From positions 24,562,314 through 24,626,313 of the forward strand of contig CM046001.1 of assembly GCA_025175895.1 (NCBI GenBank): a DNA stretch of 64,000 nt, read 5' to 3'. This document shows positions 58,438 through 64,000 of the stretch, in pieces. Numbering within the stretch: the first letter of the stretch is position 1; every line of letters starts with the position of its first letter. This stretch comes from Wurfbainia villosa (taxonomy: Eukaryota; Streptophyta; Magnoliopsida; Zingiberales; Zingiberaceae). The notes beneath the pieces are model-generated. The model was not told the origin of the DNA, did no database searches, and saw only the letters and a list, made by a program, of their open reading frames with translations. A program made the translations under genes and the position numbers.

Positions 58438-58452
58438 GGCCAAGTGGGAGTC
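58438..58452 (+). other. Polypurine tract, G2
   Basis: GGCCAAGTGGGAGTC, directly before the shared LTR. Confidence 0.75.
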
Positions 58453-60661
58453 TGTTAGTAATATATGAGAGATGTCCTAAGGCAATCGCCATATGTATGA
58501 ACCATTTATATGATAAATGAAGATTCACTATTTGAGTATACATGTTTCATGTATTTGATTGGATCTTAAACTCATTTACTGAATGTCCACGATGCGATTC
58601 ACAGCATGAGAGAATTTGTGATTGGATCACAACTAGTGAGTATCTCTACATGTGTAATTGTGATGTATCGGAATTATCCCTAGTCGATGAATTGATGGAT
58701 TTGGACACCATCAATTCTGTCGAGACTAGCACGAGGTATACTTCTTGGTGTATCCAAGCAGCTGATTCTCACTGGCTGGAGACATTGTGATGTCCGGAGT
58801 TGATCGTGGATGCTAGTTATGGTAACTAGTTCATTGGAGTGACCAGCCGTAAGACTTCATATGGTTCTCTGCATATATAGATATGTCAATGAAATTCTTA
58901 CTGTAGCTTAAGTGCGATGTTCCTTTGACTTGCGGTATTCAAGTCATCTTGATCATGGAGACTTATGCTTTGACATCTTAAGCAAACATCTCTAAGGAGA
59001 TGTGGACCCGGGATGATTGGGTATAAGTCGAAGTGATCGAAGGTGTTTGAATAGCCTATAAAGGATTCACCACTCCTTGCGAGGAGATGTATACCCATGG
59101 CCTCTCGTCTGATTGTTACTAAAGTCTTTGGCCAAAGCATTACATGTTTAGAGTAAGGTACTCTTCGATACATGTGGAGTAACTAGAATCCGTAGGACGA
59201 GGAAATGATACTTGGGCTAGGTGTGACGTAGTCAGCCTAGTGGGATCGACACTATAGACCATGTCCTGAACCAAGTGGGTATAAGATGAGTGAAGGGAAT
59301 GGGGCACGAATCATTCGAAGCATCAAGGGTTTCGTAAATAGTTCTGATCAACCGCTGATCTTTTCTTAATTGGGGATCATGATGTACTACTAGGTGCCAC
59401 TCATGATCGCTCTATAATTAATGGTTAATTATAGACCAACATAAATCGAGAACCTATTTGGTCACACGCACAACGAGCGTAATCCAAAGGATTTAAAACG
59501 AGCTTGAGAATGAGATTCTCAGACCGAGAGAAACTAGGTTTGGTTGGACCAAACATAAAGGGAGCATGAAATCGTTTCAGTCGCAATGGAAGCGTGGATG
59601 GGTCGTGTCTTATGAAGACATAATGGATGAACCAAAATGGTTTGGTTCTAATCCAATGGAGGAGATTAAACCAAAGGGTTTGGTTTATTTTAAACGAATG
59701 AACCAAAAGTTGGTTCGGTTCGTTTTAACTTAAAATAAACCATCATGGTTTGGTTTATTTTAACTTATCTTAATGGAGCGGGTTAACGGGCCTAATGGTT
59801 ATGATCCAATAACCATTAAGAGAATTAGTTCTCTATAAAAGAGGGCTTAATGGATAATTAAGCTCTAATCCAAGCCCTAGCAAAAGTTGCCGCCCACCCC
59901 ATTGAAGAAGTTTTCGGCGCCAACCCTAAGCTTGCCGCCCAGCTCCTTGTGCCGCCGTCCAGCTCCTTACCGGCGTCCAAGCTTCAGCCGGTGAACCCTC
60001 CGGCGACCCTCCGGTGATCTTCTTAGGCCTCGGTGAAAAGGTGAGCACTTGGCTTCCTTGTTTTGGCCGGCGCCTACTCCTCCACCAAGCTGTCCAGTTT
60101 TCTTGACAGCTTCTTCTCCTCTCGTCGGAGCATCGTTTGGACGATGGTTAGAGCTCTGACAGCAGCTAACTTACCGGGGATTCGATCTCCGGTAATCCTC
60201 TGAGGTGGAGGACGAAGGATTCGTCAATTGGTTGACGAATACCTCTCTAGAGAAGCGAGTTTTGAGAACTCGTATTAGGATCCGAATTTGGATTCGGATC
60301 GTGATCGTCTCTCGATCACGTCGTCTTCAACACGAGGCTAGTAACCCGTACGAAGACGAAGCTCGTGGCTTAGCGAAGTCATCCCGAGGAACTCGGCGTG
60401 GATACGGATAGAGACGATTCTAGCGAGGATCGTTCCGGTTGATGCCGTTCCCGCTACACGTCATACGAAAGGTATAACGTAGATAAATTTCCTTTTATTG
60501 CAAATTTAAATTTACGGTTATGTCTACACTTGTTGTAATATGCATGCGTGCGTTGTGTGTGTTGTAATAAATGTAGATTTATTATTTTTATTGCTTCCGC
60601 TGTGTTCATGTTTACGAAACGTGATCGAACACACATACGCCGCGGTGCCGGAAACCCAACA
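58453..60661 (+). repeat. LTR shared by G2 (3') and G3 (5'), 2209 bp
   Basis: Longest and least damaged LTR of the family here: TGTTAGTAATATATGAG to GAAACCCAACA. It has a TATA box at 59834-59841 and a GC-rich R/U5-like segment from about 59890 to 60440. Confidence 0.93.
59834..59841 (+). promoter_or_regulatory. TATA box in the shared G LTR
   Basis: TATAAAAG in CTCTATAAAAGAGGG, about 830 bp before the LTR end. Likely core promoter for G3. Confidence 0.6.
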
Positions 60662-60662
60662 G

Positions 60663-60674
60663 TGGTATCAGAGC
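60663..60674 (+). other. Primer binding site, G3 (tRNA-Met type)
   Basis: Intact TGGTATCAGAGC one base after the LTR. It is the only undamaged PBS among the three G units. Confidence 0.93.
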
Positions 60675-61944
60675 CCAGGTTGTGTTTCGACATAATCGTA
60701 GAAATTGTTTTGCGATAGTCATAATGTATTTCTGGAAATTTTCTAATTTTGGAAATTTAGAAGTATTTATGGAAATTTTTCAATTTTGGAAAGTCTAGAA
60801 GTATTTATGGAAATCTTCCACTTTTGGAAAGTTGGAAGTATTTATGGAAATTGATATTTTTCATAAATAAAATATTTGATTAGATTCTGGAAATTTGTTT
60901 CCTAATTTAATCATGATTGGATTTGGGAAATCAAATCTTAAAATATTTTATTTCAAATAAGTAGTTTTAATGATTTAGGAAATTGGTTTCCTAAATAGAT
61001 TTTCCTTAATCAAATAATTCCATGAATAAAATATGTGATTAGATTTGGAAATTTGTTTCCTAATTTAATTATGATTTGATTTGGAGAATCAAATCTTAAA
61101 CATATTTTATTTCCATAAATAGTTATGACATATAAGGAAATATATACATGACATAATTGTATGCCATGTAATTGCATTAGATGCATAACATTATGCCATG
61201 CGTGTCGTGACATGTAGATGTATGTCATGTATGTCATGCCATGTAGATAATAGTTATTTGCATGCAAAGAGGATGAGACATAAAAACCCTTAAACAATAT
61301 TAAAGCCTACACCTTCCATTAATATGGTTAGAACCAGAGTTCCGTTTCTTGTTTTGGTTGTTGGACTCTCTCCAAGCCCGGCTCGAACCCGAACATGTTC
61401 AAACCATGGAATAGTTTAATACTAATATGGTAAGAGTCAGAGGTCAATCGTTAGCTTTGGTTGTTGGACTCTCTCCAAGCTGGGCTAATTGGTTGAATGC
61501 GCTCTAACCATATTAAAACTATGTCCTGATTAATGGGTTGGCTTTAACCTGGAGCATCAGTTTGTTGGACTCTCTCCAAGGTCGATGTAAAGGGAGGTGA
61601 AGTTGGGTGCTATGCATATGATGCATACTTGTTAATGTGTTAACAACCCGATGTATGTGTGAACATTCAATTAGTTGATAGCACATTGTGATAGTTGCAT
61701 ATACGTGATATGCAATCGGTATAGTTGATACCTACCGTCGTAGTTATGAATGGCTTGTTGGACTCTCTCCAAGGTTGTTCATAACTATGATGGATATCAG
61801 CCCATTCGGAGATGGACCTACGATCTCCCGAAGTGATTTTGGGGTTTTTGAAATTCAAAAAATGAATGGGATTTATAAATGTATATTGATGCATTTTAAA
61901 ATCATTTTCTCATATATGCTCATTTTGTATTTCTAAGATTGATC
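60675..61944 (+). other. Leader of G3
   Basis: Non-coding, AT-rich, with imperfect TTTATGGAAATT repeats around 60740-60860. Four copies of TTGTTGGACTCTCTCCAAG lie at 61358, 61461, 61562 and 61755. Confidence 0.8.
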
Positions 61945-63711
61945 ATGATGTCTTTGAATTTGCGTTCCATTTTGGATTCGAATAAATTGACTGGGCCGAG
62001 CTTCATGGACTGGCTTAGAAGCTTGAGAATTGTTCTTAAGGTTGAAAAGCTTGTAAATGTCCTCGAAGCACCTCTTCCCACCCGTCCTAGTGACGATGCA
62101 ACTCTGGACCAATTGTTGGCCTATCAAAAACATGTGAGTGATTCTGAACAAATGAGTTGCATCATGCTAGCCGCGATGGAACCCAAGCTACGAAAGCAGC
62201 ATGAGCATATGGATGCTCATATCGTAGTCCTTCATCTTTGTGAGTTGGTTGATGAGCAAGTGAGATTCGAAAGGTTCGAAGTCTCAAAGCTCCTCTTCAC
62301 CTCTGAGATGCTAGAAGGTTCATCTGTGGTACTGCTCAATATGCTGAAGACTGTGGAGTCTTCTGAGAAGCATGAGCAGGGGACGGTGCTATTAGTTGAT
62401 TCCTCGAAGAAAGGTTCTAAGAGGAAGTCAAAGGAACAGCAGAAGGGAAAGAAGAGAAAGGCTAAGAAGGTAGAACTAGCACAAAAGGAAACTTGCCATC
62501 ATTATGGCAAGAAGAGCCATTTGCAAAGAAAGTGCAAGATTTATCTTGAGTCTGTGAAGAAGAATAAGGCATTGGATGTCCCATCTTCTTCAGATATCTT
62601 CGTTATTGATTGTCATTCTATTTCCTCAAACACTTGGATATTGGATACTGGGTGTGGCTCACATATATGTAATGACATACATGGGCTAAGGAATAGAAGA
62701 AGACTCGTCAAGGGAGAGTCAAATTTGCGTGTTGGGAATGGAGCAAAGGTTGCTGCAGTCGCCATTGGAACGCATTTGTTGAAACTCCATACAGGACTTG
62801 TCTTAGAACTGGACAATTGCTTTTATGTTCCTTCGTTGATAAAGAACATCATTTCTATTTTAAATAGAAATGGGTACCATTTGACTTTTAGTAACAATTG
62901 TTGTTACATAACTTTGAATGGAGTTGTTTATGGGACTGGAACTTTAAGCAATGGTGTTTATACGTTGGACGTATCCAGTGACATCTTCAATATCGAAGCG
63001 AGCAACAAGCGTGCTCGAAAGGATAATCAATTAGACTCCCATATGTGGAATTGTCGTCTTGGCCATATAAGCAAGAAACGCATGTCCGAATTACACCGAT
63101 GTAGAATTCTGGAATCGTTTGAATTGGATTCATACGATACATGCGAATCATGCTTAAAAGGCAAGATGAATAAGTTACATTTTACTAGAAAAGGTGAACG
63201 AGTGGGAGAGTTACTAGGACTAATACATACTGATGTATGTGGACCTATGTCAACTCAAGCATTGGGAGGCTATAGCTACTTCATTACCTTCACCGATGAT
63301 CACTCACGGTTTGGGTATGTGTTCTTGATGAAACACAAGTCTGAAGCCTTTGAAAGGTTCAAAGAATTCAGAAATGAAGTAGAGAAACAACATGATAAGA
63401 GTATTAAAATACTTCGATCGGATCGAGGTGGTGAATACTTAAGTCAAGAGTTTCTTGATTATCTAAGAGACAATGGTATATTGTCTCAATGGACTCCGCC
63501 CTATACACCACAGCATAATGGTGTATCTGAGAGGCGAATCGGACCTTGTTGGACACGGTCGTCAATGATGAATCATGCGACTCTTCCCAAGTCCTTTTGG
63601 GGCTATGCACTTGAGACATTTGTTTACTTGTTAAGCAGAATGCCTACCAAGGTAGTCTCTACTACTCCATATGAGATATGGAATGGTAGAAACCTCATGT
63701 ATCTTACTTGA
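61945..63711 (+). pseudogene. gag-pol: G3 gag-protease-integrase, open for 588 codons then frameshifted
   Basis: The ATG at 61945 is chosen (a second ATG follows at once); MMSLNLRSILDSNKL and FMDWLRSLRIVL mark the gag N-terminus. Gag lacks about 60 residues of the capsid that G1 retains, between EMLEGSS and LLNMLKTVE. The knuckle at residues 184-197 reads CHHYGKKSHLQRKC, with Tyr for the second Cys. Protease D-T-G is intact at 234-236 (WILDTGCGSHICND). Pre-integrase zinc residues are present (WNCRLGH ... CESCLKGK). The integrase triad is D430 (HTDVCGP), D493 (RSDRGGEY), E529 (NGVSERR). After E529 a pair of indels shifts and restores the frame over about 12 codons (RIGPCWTRSS). A further frameshift near 63690 gives the stop at 63709. 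Confidence 0.92.
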
Positions 63712-64000
63712 AGATATGGGGTTGTCTGCTTATGTGAAGCGGTGTATCGGACAAATTGGATGCTAAGTCGATAAATGTCTATTTATTGGATACCCTAAGG
63801 AAACAAGGGTTACCAATTCTATCATCTGTGGAACAAAAGGTGTTTGTTTGAGGCATCTTTGTGTTTCTAGAGAAAGAGTTTCTCTTGCAAGAAAGCAGTG
63901 GGAGTGTCGTCGAGCTTGAGGAGGCTCGAGAGACTCAAATAGACATTGATGAGATACGATGAAGCCTGACACGGTAAACAACTCATAGTGATGAGCAATC
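63712..64000 (+). pseudogene. int: G3 integrase C-terminal region, runs off the window
   Basis: Out of frame with the preceding ORF but homologous to G1 and G2: IWGCxAYVK, a lysine/aspartate segment, YPKETRG, and a KVFVSRH-like stretch, again with small indels. RT and RNase H should follow beyond the right edge. Confidence 0.75.

Larger units (their letters stand above)
51848..64000 (+). mobile_element. G-family chain: LTR - G2 internal - shared LTR - G3 internal (open at right edge)
   Basis: Three parts of the same family follow each other without intervening host DNA: LTR 51848-53781, internal G2 to 58452, LTR 58453-60661, internal G3 from 60662 past the window end. The middle LTR has a PPT on its left and a good PBS on its right, so it serves both units. 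Such chains arise by unequal recombination between LTRs of related copies. The left LTR interrupts the CACTA transposase. Confidence 0.87.

Noticed and set aside
60205..60411. Short + strand frame in the shared G LTR (MEDEGFVNWL...)
   Set aside because: It sits in the GC-rich LTR segment. Equivalent segments in the other LTRs are broken, and no function is indicated.

Overview
The window is transposable-element DNA from a flowering plant, probably a large, repeat-rich genome. I see no host gene, rRNA, tRNA or CRISPR array. The plant origin rests on the element types: Ty1/copia elements primed by initiator tRNA-Met, an Athila-like Ty3/gypsy element with a tRNA-Asp-type primer site, and a CACTA (En/Spm) transposon with TNP2, DUF4218 and DUF4216 homology. 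Nothing lets me name the species.

Layout. 1-7759: old copia element A (5' LTR cut by the window edge), inserted in an Athila-type LTR whose remainder is 7760-8653. 8654-10410: unassigned DNA with a cluster of AGTCGACT-like motifs. 10411-14402: decayed copia element D on the + strand. Its downstream flank is split by a non-autonomous Athila-like element E (14527-22062, - strand) and by a solo LTR F1 (22737-24447). 24867-27743: the terminus and 3' half of a CACTA transposon (- strand). The 5' part of the same transposase continues at 51330-51847, because element C inserted between them.

Element C (27744-51329, perfect TTAAT target duplication) is a non-autonomous LTR element that carries only a SIRE-like gag. 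Its 3' LTR was hit by copia element B (31888-40661, the best preserved pol in the window) and by LTR F2 (41087-41938). F2 was in turn hit by copia element G1 (41939-51193). A second G-family unit entered the CACTA remnant at 51848. It forms a chain LTR - internal (G2) - LTR - internal (G3) that runs off the right edge, with 58453-60661 shared as the 3' LTR of G2 and the 5' LTR of G3.

How the parts work: each autonomous family encoded a gag-protease-integrase-RT-RNase H polyprotein between LTRs that supply promoter and termination signals. C and E lack pol and would have needed enzymes from relatives. Every coding region here is broken by stops, frameshifts or deletions, though B and G3 come closest to intact. 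Many stops are TGG to TGA or CAG to TAG, as expected from cytosine deamination of methylated, silenced DNA. The G1/G2 segment also shows many scattered 1-20 bp indels that may be real decay or long-read consensus error.
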